A stretch of 64,000 nt of DNA from JABSSA01 sp039960995 (GTDB taxonomy: Bacteria > Pseudomonadota > Alphaproteobacteria > Rhodobacterales > Rhodobacteraceae): contig JBDVKF010000044.1 of the NCBI GenBank assembly GCA_039960995.1, forward strand, positions 62,001 through 126,000, read 5' to 3'. A model generated the notes under the pieces. The model did no database searches. It was not told the origin of the DNA and saw only the letters and a list, made by a program, of their open reading frames with translations. A program made the position numbers and the translations under genes. Positions 52,961 to 62,025 of the stretch are shown here, piece by piece (the first letter of the stretch is position 1; each line of letters opens with the position of its first letter).

Positions 52961-53925
52961 CAGCTTGCCTCTTTCATGTGTCTAAATGCCTGCACTTCGC
53001 CTTGATCAGGCATCGCGCTGGCGCATCCGGGGCGTTGTACAACAAGGGCTGCTGCCGCTGCACCATTGCGCAAGGCGTCTTCTAAATCCAGTCCTTGGCT
53101 TAATCCAACAAGGGCTGTGCCCAGAAATGCATCACCTGCGCCAAACGGTTTTAGCGCGTCAACGGGGTAGGGGGGGACAAACAAGGGCTCTGCGTTGGCG
53201 CGCAATGCCGTGCATCCCTTTGCGCCCTCCTTGAAGATGACGGTCTTGCCTTGTGCCGCCAACGTCACAGCGGTTTCCCTAGGTTCGCTTCCGGGGGCAA
53301 ACACTGCGAATTCTTCGTCATTGCCCACGATGATAGACGCTTCGGCCCCAGCCGCTTGATATACCCGAGCACTGGAGTCCTGACTGGTCCATGAATAGGG
53401 GCGGTAATCCAAATCCAAAACACCACATGCACTTTTGGTCAATGCGTCCAGACAAGCGGCGCGTGACGGTTCGCGGGCTAAGGCCGTGCCGGTGACAACG
53501 GTCAGGAGGGCCGCGTCAATCCACGCACTGATGTCGCTTGATGAAAGCGAAAAGTCAGCCGCGTTGTTGCGATAAATAACCGTTTCTGACCCTTGATCGA
53601 CCAGTTCTGCCAAGGCCAATGATGTCCGGGCCTGATTGTCGACTTGTGCTGCATTGATATGTTGGATGCCAAACGCTGCAAGCTTGTTGCGAACAAATTT
53701 GCCGACTGGGTCGTCCGACACTGGGGCTGCCAACGCGACCTGCGCGCCTTGTCGGGCCATGGCCGCTGCGATATTGCCAGCCGACCCGCCCATATCGGTC
53801 ATGAAATTCTCTGCGTCGCAGGTCTTGGTTCCAGCGGGTGTCGGATAGAGGTCCAGCCCTGCGCGTCCAATGATTAACGCATCGACACGGTGCGCATTGG
53901 TGCGATTAGGGATTAATCTGGCCAT
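52960..53925 (-). CDS. iolC: 5-dehydro-2-deoxygluconokinase IolC (PfkB family)
   Basis: 321-residue sugar kinase that phosphorylates 2-deoxy-5-keto-gluconate. It has the N-terminal GGSAGNIAAAMARQG PfkB signature and the C-terminal anion-hole motif FGAGDAFLGTALVG. The ATG at 53925 follows GGAGAACG; an upstream in-frame ATG at 53937 overlaps the regulator stop and is less likely. It overlaps iolB by one base. Confidence 0.9.
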   Translation of the reverse strand: MARLIPNRTNAHRVDALIIGRAGLDLYPTPAGTKTCDAENFMTDMGGSAGNIAAAMARQGAQVALAAPVSDDPVGKFVRNKLAAFGIQHINAAQVDNQARTSLALAELVDQGSETVIYRNNAADFSLSSSDISAWIDAALLTVVTGTALAREPSRAACLDALTKSACGVLDLDYRPYSWTSQDSSARVYQAAGAEASIIVGNDEEFAVFAPGSEPRETAVTLAAQGKTVIFKEGAKGCTALRANAEPLFVPPYPVDALKPFGAGDAFLGTALVGLSQGLDLEDALRNGAAAAALVVQRPGCASAMPDQGEVQAFRHMKEAS

Positions 53926-53936
53926 GTCGTTCTCCA

Positions 53937-54767
53937 TCAGTCGGCACCTTGCTGAAGCGTGCGAATGCGACCGTATTCCATGGCTAATGCTTGGGCCGTG
54001 ACCATAGAGCCGACAACGCTGCGAAAGCCGGCTTCGACGGGCTGGTCAGCCAACAACACGTGATCTGCCAATTGTGCGACCGGGCTGACCGGGCTGTCTG
54101 TCAGCGCAATCAATTTGACGCCACGCGCACGTGCCGCGTTGGTGATATCCATCGTCTCGGCCCGGTAATTCGGAAAGCTGATGCTTAACATTGCGTCCTC
54201 TGGCCCCAATGCTTGCATGGGCCCCTCTGACATTGCACCGACGCCAGTCAATTGATGCACTGGTGCGCCAAAACCGGCCAGCAAATAGCTCGCATAGGCC
54301 CCAATTCCAAACGCCCGGCGCATACCGACAACATAGATGATCCGCGCCTCAGCCAGTATTTCAGCTGCGAATTGAATGTCGCGTGCGGCTGGTAACGCAG
54401 CAAGACTGGCCTGCGCGAGTTCAGCCATCCGGGCAATCTGCGTGTCGGCTTCGCCTGGGCCTTGTTCGTTGAGACGTTCGTAATAGGACGCGGGGATCAG
54501 GTCGGTGAGCTGATCCTTTAGAATGCGCTGAATCTCACTAAAGCCAGAAAACCCAAGAGCTTTGGAAAACCGAATAGCTGCCGAAGGCTGCACACCAATC
54601 GCCGTGCTCATTTCCGCGATGGTCATAAGGGCCACGCGTTGCGGATTGTCCAACACAAAGCGCGCAATCTTTTGCAATTGCGGCGGCAGGTCGTCGTATT
54701 GGGCGACAACCTGCGCTGAAAAGTCTTCGTACGTCGTGGGCACTGGATTGGTCAAAGCGTTACCCAT
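53937..54767 (-). CDS. MurR/RpiR family regulator of inositol genes (IolR-like)
   Basis: 276-residue regulator. N-terminal HTH_6 domain (about residues 15-95: FVLDNPQRVALMTIAEMSTAIGVQPSAAIRFSKALG region) and C-terminal SIS sugar-phosphate-binding domain (about 130-260). In rhizobia and Pseudomonas, inositol operons are controlled by RpiR-type IolR proteins, so a repressor role on this operon is likely. It lies inside the operon, between the dehydrogenase (16-bp overlap) and iolC. Confidence 0.88.
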   Translation of the reverse strand: MGNALTNPVPTTYEDFSAQVVAQYDDLPPQLQKIARFVLDNPQRVALMTIAEMSTAIGVQPSAAIRFSKALGFSGFSEIQRILKDQLTDLIPASYYERLNEQGPGEADTQIARMAELAQASLAALPAARDIQFAAEILAEARIIYVVGMRRAFGIGAYASYLLAGFGAPVHQLTGVGAMSEGPMQALGPEDAMLSISFPNYRAETMDITNAARARGVKLIALTDSPVSPVAQLADHVLLADQPVEAGFRSVVGSMVTAQALAMEYGRIRTLQQGAD

Positions 54768-55936
54768 GCCCTTTGTTCGCTGGCATCCTGTATCGCCTGC
54801 AACGCAGTTTCGAAATACAGGCCGTCCGCGAAATCAGGATAGGCTTTGGTGTCCTCCAAAATCGCGCGAACAAAGGCCCCGGCTTCGATGATTTTCATTT
54901 CATTGAACCCCACATGATGGCCGGGGGCAGGGCAGAAATTCCCAAATGGCGGATGCTGCGGACCAACAAGAACCCGTTTGTAGCCATTGCGATCCGTATC
55001 GTGGAAACCACCTTTCCGATCACCCATTTCGTACAACCAGAATTCCCCCATCGCTTCTTGATCGTACCGTATGGACCCTTTGGTCCCGGTCAGTTCAAAG
55101 CCTAGGTTCATCTTGTGGCCCATGCCGATCCATGACGTATGCAATGTGAACATAGCACCGTTTGAAAATGTTCCGATGGCCGAATAGTGGTCGTCAGTTT
55201 CGACCTCTTTCAATGCGCCCGTTTCTGGGTCGGGGCGTTGTTTGTGAACTGTTTGCAAGCGTGCCGCGACTTCTGACAATGGTCCACACAGCCAGATCGC
55301 CATACTGACCTGATGCGATCCCATATCGCCCAATGCACCTTTGCCGCCACCGGCTTTGGTCAATCGCCACGAATGAGGCGCGGCCGGGTCGCACATAAAG
55401 TCTTCTTGATAGACGCCGTTGAAATGCACGATGTCGCCAATTGCGCCTTCCTCGACTAATGACTTGATCGCAAGAAGAGCAGGGGACTTCATGTAGTTGT
55501 AGCCAAGCATCGTTTTGACACCGCTGGCTTTTGCGGCATCCACCATCGATTGGGCGTCATCCAAGTTTGTGGCCATCGGCTTTTCGCACCAGACATGTTT
55601 GCCCGCAGCAAATGCCGCCTCGGCCATTTCACGGTGAGCAAAGTTTGGTGTGCAGATCGACACTACGTCAATGTCATCCGCTTCAATGACCTCGCGCCAA
55701 TTATTTGTGGTGCGTTCGAACCCAAAACGGCCGCCATTCAGATCAAGAGATTCTTGAGACGTATCGAAAAGTGCCTTCAACTCAATATCTATAGGCCAGT
55801 TAAAAACGGATTTTCCGTTCTTCCACGCGAATGTGTGCGTGCCCCCCATAAAGCCCATGCCCAAAACGCCGACGCGCAGACGCTCAAGCCCAACCTTGTT
55901 TTCAGGTTGGCCGGCAATTGTTATGTCTCTTTTCAT
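54752..55936 (-). CDS. Gfo/Idh/MocA dehydrogenase (inositol dehydrogenase-like)
   Basis: 394-residue NAD(P)-dependent dehydrogenase. Rossmann fold GVLGMGFMGGTHTFAW (about residues 23-38), VWCEKPMA (EKP motif) and GDMGSHQVSMAIWLCG, which carries the catalytic Asp/His. Within an iol operon this type oxidises myo-, scyllo- or other inositol isomers to inososes. It is longer than typical IolG (about 330-340), so the exact isomer is open. Coupled to iolE by a 4-bp overlap. Confidence 0.85.
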   Translation of the reverse strand: MKRDITIAGQPENKVGLERLRVGVLGMGFMGGTHTFAWKNGKSVFNWPIDIELKALFDTSQESLDLNGGRFGFERTTNNWREVIEADDIDVVSICTPNFAHREMAEAAFAAGKHVWCEKPMATNLDDAQSMVDAAKASGVKTMLGYNYMKSPALLAIKSLVEEGAIGDIVHFNGVYQEDFMCDPAAPHSWRLTKAGGGKGALGDMGSHQVSMAIWLCGPLSEVAARLQTVHKQRPDPETGALKEVETDDHYSAIGTFSNGAMFTLHTSWIGMGHKMNLGFELTGTKGSIRYDQEAMGEFWLYEMGDRKGGFHDTDRNGYKRVLVGPQHPPFGNFCPAPGHHVGFNEMKIIEAGAFVRAILEDTKAYPDFADGLYFETALQAIQDASEQRAWVTL

Positions 55937-56832
55937 GTCGTGATCTCCAGACCGGCAGTCGCGCAGACGTGCCGGATATGTTCGTATCCCATCTGGGAAT
56001 ATTCATAAGGGGGGGCTTTCGCCGGATCTTGTTCCGCTTCGACAACGATCCAACCGTCGTAGTTCATTTTGGCCAACCGATTGGCGATGGCTTGAAAATC
56101 AATGCACCCATCGCCCGGAACGGTAAACGCACCGGCGACAACCGCGTCCAAAAAGGCTTTGTTGCCGGACTTGATGTCTGTCACCACATCGGGACGGATG
56201 TCTTTGAAATGGACATGCCGCACGCGATCCGCCCAACGGTCAAGCGTGGCTGCAACATCCCCGCCTGCAAACTGCAAATGGCCAGAGTCAAAACACAAGC
56301 CAACCTGATCGGGCGTAAATTCCATCAGCCAGTTAATGTCTTCTTCGTCTTCGACGATCGTGCCCATGTGGTGGTGATAGGCCATTGGCATGCCCTCATC
56401 GGCCATCCACTTGGCCAATTCACCGATCCGCGCACCATAATCGCGCATGTCGTCTTTGCTGAGCTTTACACGGTCTGCCACCGGCACGCCCGGCAACGCC
56501 TGCACCGTGTTCGAACATTCCGCATAAACGATGCAAGGGGCATCCAATGCGATGAATTGATCCACTTGCTGTTCAACAGCTGCCTTTTCATCGGCCAGTC
56601 CATTGACCAATGACGCCCCCGAACACCAACCGCCACACAATCCGATATCATAGCGCTCAAGATAGGCGCGCAATTCTTCGGTTTCTTTGGGCATGCGTTG
56701 TCCGCGTTCAACGCCCGTGTAGCCAATCTGGCGGCCTTCTTGCAAAGCCTGTTCCATCGTGTACGCCGCCGTCAATTCTGGCAGGTCGTCATTTTGCCAG
56801 CAGATAGGAGAGATCCCAACTTTCACCATCAC
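55933..56832 (-). CDS. iolE: Myo-inosose-2 dehydratase IolE
   Basis: 299-residue TIM-barrel lyase that dehydrates 2-keto-myo-inositol to 3D-(3,5/4)-trihydroxycyclohexane-1,2-dione. VGISPICWQNDDLPEL at the start, YHHHMGTIVE, CFDSGHLQFAGGD and HVHFKDIR are the IolE blocks. Overlaps iolD by 4 bp. Confidence 0.94.
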   Translation of the reverse strand: MMVKVGISPICWQNDDLPELTAAYTMEQALQEGRQIGYTGVERGQRMPKETEELRAYLERYDIGLCGGWCSGASLVNGLADEKAAVEQQVDQFIALDAPCIVYAECSNTVQALPGVPVADRVKLSKDDMRDYGARIGELAKWMADEGMPMAYHHHMGTIVEDEEDINWLMEFTPDQVGLCFDSGHLQFAGGDVAATLDRWADRVRHVHFKDIRPDVVTDIKSGNKAFLDAVVAGAFTVPGDGCIDFQAIANRLAKMNYDGWIVVEAEQDPAKAPPYEYSQMGYEHIRHVCATAGLEITT

Positions 56833-58706
56833 ACACCTACACGTTGATTGTCGCGGCCTTTGCTGTGTTCAGCGTTGGCATCTTGCACTTCTTTGCGGGG
56901 CGATACTTCTGGCACACCCACATCCCACCAACTGCCGCCATCGGTCCAGTTGTGACTTTGCACTTTGGTGCAAATAACAACCGTTCGGTCGGCCTCACGG
57001 GCTCGCTTGAAGGCGTCTTTCAGTTCATCAATCGTGCTGACATCAATCGAAAGCGCGCCCATGGATGCGGCATGTGCCGCGAAATCGGGAGTAAACGGTT
57101 CAACACCTTCGCCCAACCGACAATCCTGAATGAGGTTGTTAAAACTCTTGCCACCCATGTTGTTTTGCAAACGGTTGATGACCGCATAACCGCCATTGTC
57201 ACACACAACGACAATCATCTTGTGGCCGGACAGAACAGACGAATAGATATCGGAATTCATCATCATATAACTGCCATCACCGACAAAGACGACCAATTCA
57301 CCGCCATCATCATCTTCGGCCTTGGCCATCGCCGCGCCCCAGCCACCTGCGGTTTCATATCCCATGCAGGAAAAGCCATATTCGCAATCATAAGAGCCAT
57401 GCGATTTGGCCAACCAACCCATGTTCATTTCACCGGGCAATCCACCAGCGGCCGTCAAAACGCGATCTTCGGGTTTCGCATCTTCCCAGATGGCCCCAAC
57501 CACTTCGGAATAGCGTGGGGTGTCATTTGTGGGCTGTCGACGCGTTGCCAGATAATCGCGATAGGCGGACATTTCGGATTTGGCTTGCGCCATCCGGTCT
57601 GCAGGCGCCGACCAATCCCTCAAAGCCACGCCAAGCTCAGTCAGCGTTTCGCGCGCATCGCCAACGACGGACAAACCACCATGTTTATGTGTGTCAAAGC
57701 TGGCTGTGTTGACGTGGATGAATTTTACCTCCGGATTTTGGAAGCATGTCCACGATCCCGTCGCAAAATCCTGAAGGCGCGTGCCAACACACAAAACGAC
57801 ATCCGCATCAGCGGCCAGCGTGTTCGCAGCCGTGATCCCCGTTGGACCGGTCATACCGACACCGTGGTCGTGACTGTCCAGAACGGACGTCTTGCCCGAG
57901 GTCGTTTCCGCAACGGGAACACCATGCTTGGCCGCGAAGGCATTCAAAACGTTTTCGGCGCGCGAATACAAGACGCCGCCGCCCGCCATAATCAGCGGCT
58001 TTTTGGCCGATATAAGCAGTTCTGCAGCATCCGCAACGGCACCAGCATCGGCGCGGGGTCGTGGCAGACGCCAGATTTTTTCGATAAAGAAGCTCTCCGG
58101 GTAATCACATGCAGCCGCCTGGATGTCTTGCGGCAATCCAATAAACGCAGGGCCACGTGTTGCAGGGTTCAACATCGTTTCGACAGCATGCGGGAGCGAA
58201 TGCATGATTTGTTCTGGATGCGAAATACGATCCCACCAACGCACAACTGGCTTGAACGCGTCGTTGACCGTGATGGTCGGGTCATTGAAATGCTCTACCT
58301 GTTGCAGCACCGGGTCAGGACGGCGGTTCTGGAAGGTGTCACCCGACAGGATCAACAAAGGCAAACGATTGGCCATCGCAACCGCAGCAGCCGTAACCAT
58401 GTTCGTCGCCCCCGGGCCAATCGATGATGTTGCCACCATGATTTGTTCAGCGCGCTTGGCTTTGGAATAAGCCACACCTGCCAAGGCCATAGATTGTTCA
58501 TTCTGGCCACGCCATGTGGGCAGTTGATCTTGAACACGTTCCAGTGCTTCGGCAAGACACGTGACATTGCCGTGGCCAAAAATGCCAAACACGCCGGGAA
58601 ACAGCGATTTCACACCATTTTCCGTCTCTACTTTTTGCGCGCACATCCAACGCACAAGTGCCTGTGCCATAGTTAGGCGCAGGGTGCCATTGAGCCCCTT
58701 GGTCAT
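56829..58706 (-). CDS. iolD: 3D-(3,5/4)-trihydroxycyclohexane-1,2-dione hydrolase IolD
   Basis: 625-residue thiamine-diphosphate enzyme that opens the inositol ring to 5-deoxy-glucuronate. It has the three ThDP-enzyme domains. GIFGHGNVTCLAEALE is near the start (activation Glu region), GRPDPVLQQVEHFNDP is specific to IolD, and the ThDP/Mg motif is GDGSYMMMNSDIYSSV...VCDNGGY near the C-terminal third. It is the first gene of the operon and divergent from the BKACE gene. Confidence 0.95.
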   Translation of the reverse strand: MTKGLNGTLRLTMAQALVRWMCAQKVETENGVKSLFPGVFGIFGHGNVTCLAEALERVQDQLPTWRGQNEQSMALAGVAYSKAKRAEQIMVATSSIGPGATNMVTAAAVAMANRLPLLILSGDTFQNRRPDPVLQQVEHFNDPTITVNDAFKPVVRWWDRISHPEQIMHSLPHAVETMLNPATRGPAFIGLPQDIQAAACDYPESFFIEKIWRLPRPRADAGAVADAAELLISAKKPLIMAGGGVLYSRAENVLNAFAAKHGVPVAETTSGKTSVLDSHDHGVGMTGPTGITAANTLAADADVVLCVGTRLQDFATGSWTCFQNPEVKFIHVNTASFDTHKHGGLSVVGDARETLTELGVALRDWSAPADRMAQAKSEMSAYRDYLATRRQPTNDTPRYSEVVGAIWEDAKPEDRVLTAAGGLPGEMNMGWLAKSHGSYDCEYGFSCMGYETAGGWGAAMAKAEDDDGGELVVFVGDGSYMMMNSDIYSSVLSGHKMIVVVCDNGGYAVINRLQNNMGGKSFNNLIQDCRLGEGVEPFTPDFAAHAASMGALSIDVSTIDELKDAFKRAREADRTVVICTKVQSHNWTDGGSWWDVGVPEVSPRKEVQDANAEHSKGRDNQRVGV

Positions 58707-58778
58707 CGGTTCTGTCCTCCCTCAAATTTCACCGCGACTCGTTCGGCGAAATAAAAATTCTAAAAATACGTTTACGCA

Positions 58779-58792
58779 GAATGAAATGATTC
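58779..58792. promoter_or_regulatory. Palindrome in the iolD upstream region, candidate IolR site
   Basis: GAAT-N6-ATTC (58779-58792) in the 165-bp divergent gap. RpiR-type IolR proteins of rhizobia bind palindromes of the form GGAA-N6-TTCC; this one resembles them but does not match exactly. Confidence 0.35.
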
Positions 58793-58870
58793 AGCAAATA
58801 CTTTGTGACCTCTGGACCTCAACTTTTCTGTGGCGCAGTGTGTGCGGGAAAACTGCCAAAGGTATTTGTC

Positions 58871-59701
58871 ATGTCTCAACCTTGCATAATATGCGTCGCG
58901 ATAACCGGATCGGTGCCCACAAAAGCAGACAACCCGGCTGTCCCGATCACAGTGTCAGAGCAAATCGAAAGCACCCATGAAGCTTTTGAGGCGGGCGCAT
59001 CCATATGTCATGCCCATGTCCGCAATGCGGATGAAACACCCAGTTCGGATCCAGATAAATTCGCAGCCCTAAAAGAAGGTGTCGAAAAACACTGTCCCGG
59101 TATGGTCGTTCAGTTTTCGACTGGGGGCAGATCGGGGGCAGGGTTGGCGCGTGGTGGGATGTTGCCTTTGCGACCTGATATGGCATCCTTGTCTGTTGGG
59201 TCCAATAATTTCCCGACGCGCGTCTATGAAAACCCGCCTGATCTGGTCGCTTGGCTGGCGTCTGAGATGCGCACCTATGATGTAAAGCCTGAAATCGAAG
59301 CTTTTGACCTGTCGCATATCTTTCAAGCGGCAGCGATGCATGAGCGCGGGGAGATCACGGAAACACCCTACATACAGTTCGTGATGGGCGTGAAAAATGC
59401 GATGCCAGTGGATCGGGCTGTCTTTGATTTTTACATCGAAACAGTCCAGCGGTTTTTCCCGGATGCACCATGGTGTGCTGCAGGCATTGGCGCAAACCAG
59501 TTGGTCGTCAACGAATGGGCCATAGCAGCGGGCGGTCACGCGCGCGCTGGTTTAGAAGACAACGTCAAGCTGGATCGCAACACACTGGCACCATCTAACG
59601 CTGCCTTGGTTCAGCGGGCGGTCGAAATTTGTGACCAGAACAACCGGCCCGTCGCGACACCCGATCAAACGCGCGCCATTTTGGGGCTGCGGCCTGCCTG
59701 A
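58871..59701 (+). CDS. Beta-keto acid cleavage enzyme (BKACE, DUF849)
   Basis: 276-residue TIM-barrel enzyme. It has the zinc-site pattern GASICHAHVRNAD and the GGRSGAG loop, and ends LAPSNAALVQRAVEICDQNNRPVATPDQTRAILGL, a standard DUF849 C-terminus. The family condenses a beta-keto acid with acetyl-CoA to give acetoacetate and a CoA ester; substrate differs among members. ATG 58871 avoids an upstream Cys-rich extension. Divergent from iolD and 85 bp before an acyl-CoA dehydrogenase. Confidence 0.92.
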   Translation: MSQPCIICVAITGSVPTKADNPAVPITVSEQIESTHEAFEAGASICHAHVRNADETPSSDPDKFAALKEGVEKHCPGMVVQFSTGGRSGAGLARGGMLPLRPDMASLSVGSNNFPTRVYENPPDLVAWLASEMRTYDVKPEIEAFDLSHIFQAAAMHERGEITETPYIQFVMGVKNAMPVDRAVFDFYIETVQRFFPDAPWCAAGIGANQLVVNEWAIAAGGHARAGLEDNVKLDRNTLAPSNAALVQRAVEICDQNNRPVATPDQTRAILGLRPA

Positions 59702-59786
59702 TTGAATTTATCCAATCATTATGCGCGCAGCCTCTAGACATCGTTTGATCAGAACGCCACCGTGAGGTGAATCGAGGGAGGACATC

Positions 59787-61016
59787 ATGGATTTTTCAAT
59801 GCGGCCCGAAAACAGGGCGTTGCTGGACCGGGTTGCAACCATGATCCGCGACGATGTCATGCCACTGGAAGACGAATACGCTGCTGAAATTGCCAAAGGC
59901 GATCGTTGGCAATTCACAGATCGACAGACCGAGATTTTGGAAGGGCTCAAATCCAAGGCCAAATCCGAAGGTCTTTGGAATTTTTGGTTGACCGACAGCG
60001 AACGTGGGTTTGGTCTGACGACCGTTGAATACGCACATTTTGCCGAAGAAATGGGCCGCACCCCTTTAGGAGGCGAGGTCTTCAATTGCTCAGCGCCGGA
60101 CACGGGCAACATGGAGGTGTTCGAACGCTACGGCACCGACAAGATGAAATCCGACTGGTTAAGTCAGCTGTTGGACGGAAAGATTCGGTCGGCATACCTG
60201 ATGACAGAGCCGCAGGTGGCGTCCTCGGATGCGACAAACATTTCGCTGTCCTGTGTGCGGGATGGAGACGAGTATGTCCTGAACGGAGAAAAGTGGTGGG
60301 CCAGCGGGGCAGGCGACCCGCGCTGCAAAGTGTACATCGTCATGGTCCGCACAGGTGACGCGGATGCACCAAAACACCAACGCCACTCGATGATCGTGGT
60401 GCCCGCTGGCACCGAAGGGATTGAAGTGCTGCGACCAATGGAGGTTTATGGCCACGACGATGCGCCGCATGGCCACATGCATATTCGTTTCACTGATGTG
60501 CGCGTACCAGCAGAAAATCTGCTGGTCGGTGAAGGGCGCGGATTTGAAATCGCTCAGGGCCGTTTGGGGCCGGGACGCATTCACCACTGTATGCGGGCAA
60601 TTGGGCAAGCTGAAGCTGCGCTTGAATTGATGTGCCGCCGTTCGATGGAGCGAGAAGCATTTGGAAAACCGCTGGCGCAATTGGGTGCAAATTTCGACAT
60701 CATTGCCGAATGCCGGATGGAAATTGAAATGGCCCGGTTGCTGTGTCTGAAAGCCGCTTGGTTCATGGATCAAGGGGATGCGCGTGCAGCCGCACCGTGG
60801 ATCAGTCAGGTGAAAGTCGTCGCGCCGCGTGTTTCACTTAAGGTGATTGACGAAGCGGTCCAGATGCATGGCGCGCAGGGCATTAGCCAAGACACCCCTC
60901 TTGCCATTGCATGGACGCATCAACGCACGCTGCGTTTGGCGGATGGTCCCGATGCTGTGCACCGGCGTCAGGTCGCGCGCGCAGAGCTGAAAAAATACAC
61001 TCAGCGACCCGTTTAA
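59787..61016 (+). CDS. Acyl-CoA dehydrogenase family protein
   Basis: 409-residue flavoenzyme. It has the N-terminal helical domain, a middle beta domain (YLMTEPQVASSDATNI, NGEKWWASGAGDPRCKVY) and a C-terminal helical domain (FGKPLAQLGANFDIIAECRMEIEMARLL, QMHGAQGISQDTPLA). This set defines the FAD-dependent ACAD fold and is closest to the ACAD10/11-like bacterial group. It probably acts with the BKACE gene on an unknown CoA ester. Confidence 0.92.
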   Translation: MDFSMRPENRALLDRVATMIRDDVMPLEDEYAAEIAKGDRWQFTDRQTEILEGLKSKAKSEGLWNFWLTDSERGFGLTTVEYAHFAEEMGRTPLGGEVFNCSAPDTGNMEVFERYGTDKMKSDWLSQLLDGKIRSAYLMTEPQVASSDATNISLSCVRDGDEYVLNGEKWWASGAGDPRCKVYIVMVRTGDADAPKHQRHSMIVVPAGTEGIEVLRPMEVYGHDDAPHGHMHIRFTDVRVPAENLLVGEGRGFEIAQGRLGPGRIHHCMRAIGQAEAALELMCRRSMEREAFGKPLAQLGANFDIIAECRMEIEMARLLCLKAAWFMDQGDARAAAPWISQVKVVAPRVSLKVIDEAVQMHGAQGISQDTPLAIAWTHQRTLRLADGPDAVHRRQVARAELKKYTQRPV

Positions 61017-61026
61017 CGAACAAACC

Positions 61027-61055
61027 AAAGGTCGTGCCGTATAGGCGCGACCTTT
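61027..61055 (+). terminator. Hairpin after the acyl-CoA dehydrogenase gene
   Basis: AAAGGTCG / CGACCTTT with a 13-nt loop starting 11 bp after the stop; the T-run is poor, so strength is uncertain. Confidence 0.5.
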
Positions 61056-62025
61056 CCCAAGGTTAAACAAACTATTTCCAATATTTCACAAGTCATACTT
61101 TGCCCTTAATTCCAATCTCGCGAACTTGGGTCCAGCGTGATTGAGTCCCGGGTTTTCCATTTTTATCACATTGATAGTAAACACTATTATCCGGATGCGT
61201 ATGTTCGAGATTTTGCAAAGTGCGGTGTAAAAAACCAACCTGCTGCATCCTGTTCAACGCGCCCCATCCAAAGCGAACATGTGTCCGCCATAAAAAAATC
61301 ACACGGCCTTACCAATTCGTACATTTTTATTGTGCACAAGCTGAGTGTACCCGCGGATGGGTAAGGAATAGCGTCAATGCCGCTTAGCCGTGTTGACGAA
61401 CGAGCTGAACGGGGTGAACTCGGTTTTTGTTTTTTTGTTAATGATTGCCCCCGTTCCGGCCGGCCTGACAGCGCGCTTTTGCGATGCTCAGGTCGGTCTC
61501 TCCCCGCCTGCGCACTAGAATCTGGCACTTTGAATAGGTATTTGAATATCTTGAAATGCCTAATTTTTAAGCATCTGTATGCAACCTGTTCGTCTTGGCC
61601 AACCCTGTACGTTTTGATCCATTTGGATCGGAATAGGCATCTTGTCAGGCTTTGCGGTTACGCTTAAGCGACGCGTATTACCTGCTGTGCCGTCAATTTC
61701 CGAGAAAGAAAGGCGAAAAAGAGATTTAAAACATGATTGATGCTCAGGCGTATTTGCCCAAACCATCCGGGACGATGGACAGATCAATCCAGACCGAAGG
61801 TTTGGAATGTTTTGACAGTAAGCAGTTTAAATCTAGGGCGAAGGCTCGATGGCCCAACTTAGAAGGCCCACTGGTCAGTTCGGTTTGCGAAAATTCGGTA
61901 TTGGCGGCGGATTCTAAGTTATCTTACAAAAATACACTGCATTGTGACGGTTTATCAGCGGAATCCGGGCATCTGCACAGGGTTCACGGCTTCCAGATTC
62001 GCGTGCAATGCGCATATTGAGGTGT
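61056..62025. other. Orphan ~1 kb with no confident gene
   Basis: No reading frame here has a recognisable domain or a convincing ribosome site. The least unlikely coding segments are on the minus strand at 61187-61324 (about 45 aa, with CDFFMADTCSLWMGR) and, one frame over, 61093-61200, which together could be one short frameshifted protein. A 95-codon plus-strand frame at 61733-62020 has unremarkable composition. Base composition and codon use look unlike the neighbours. Confidence 0.4.

Noticed and set aside
53991..58427. Long plus-strand ORF opposite iolD and others in the inositol operon (such as 56844-58427)
   Set aside because: These are antisense shadows of well-supported minus-strand genes; translations lack domains and have His/Arg/Cys-rich composition.
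61187..61528. 113-codon minus-strand ORF as a complete gene
   Set aside because: The first two thirds are Ser/Arg/Pro-rich and unlike a protein start; only the last ~45 codons look possible, so no CDS was called.
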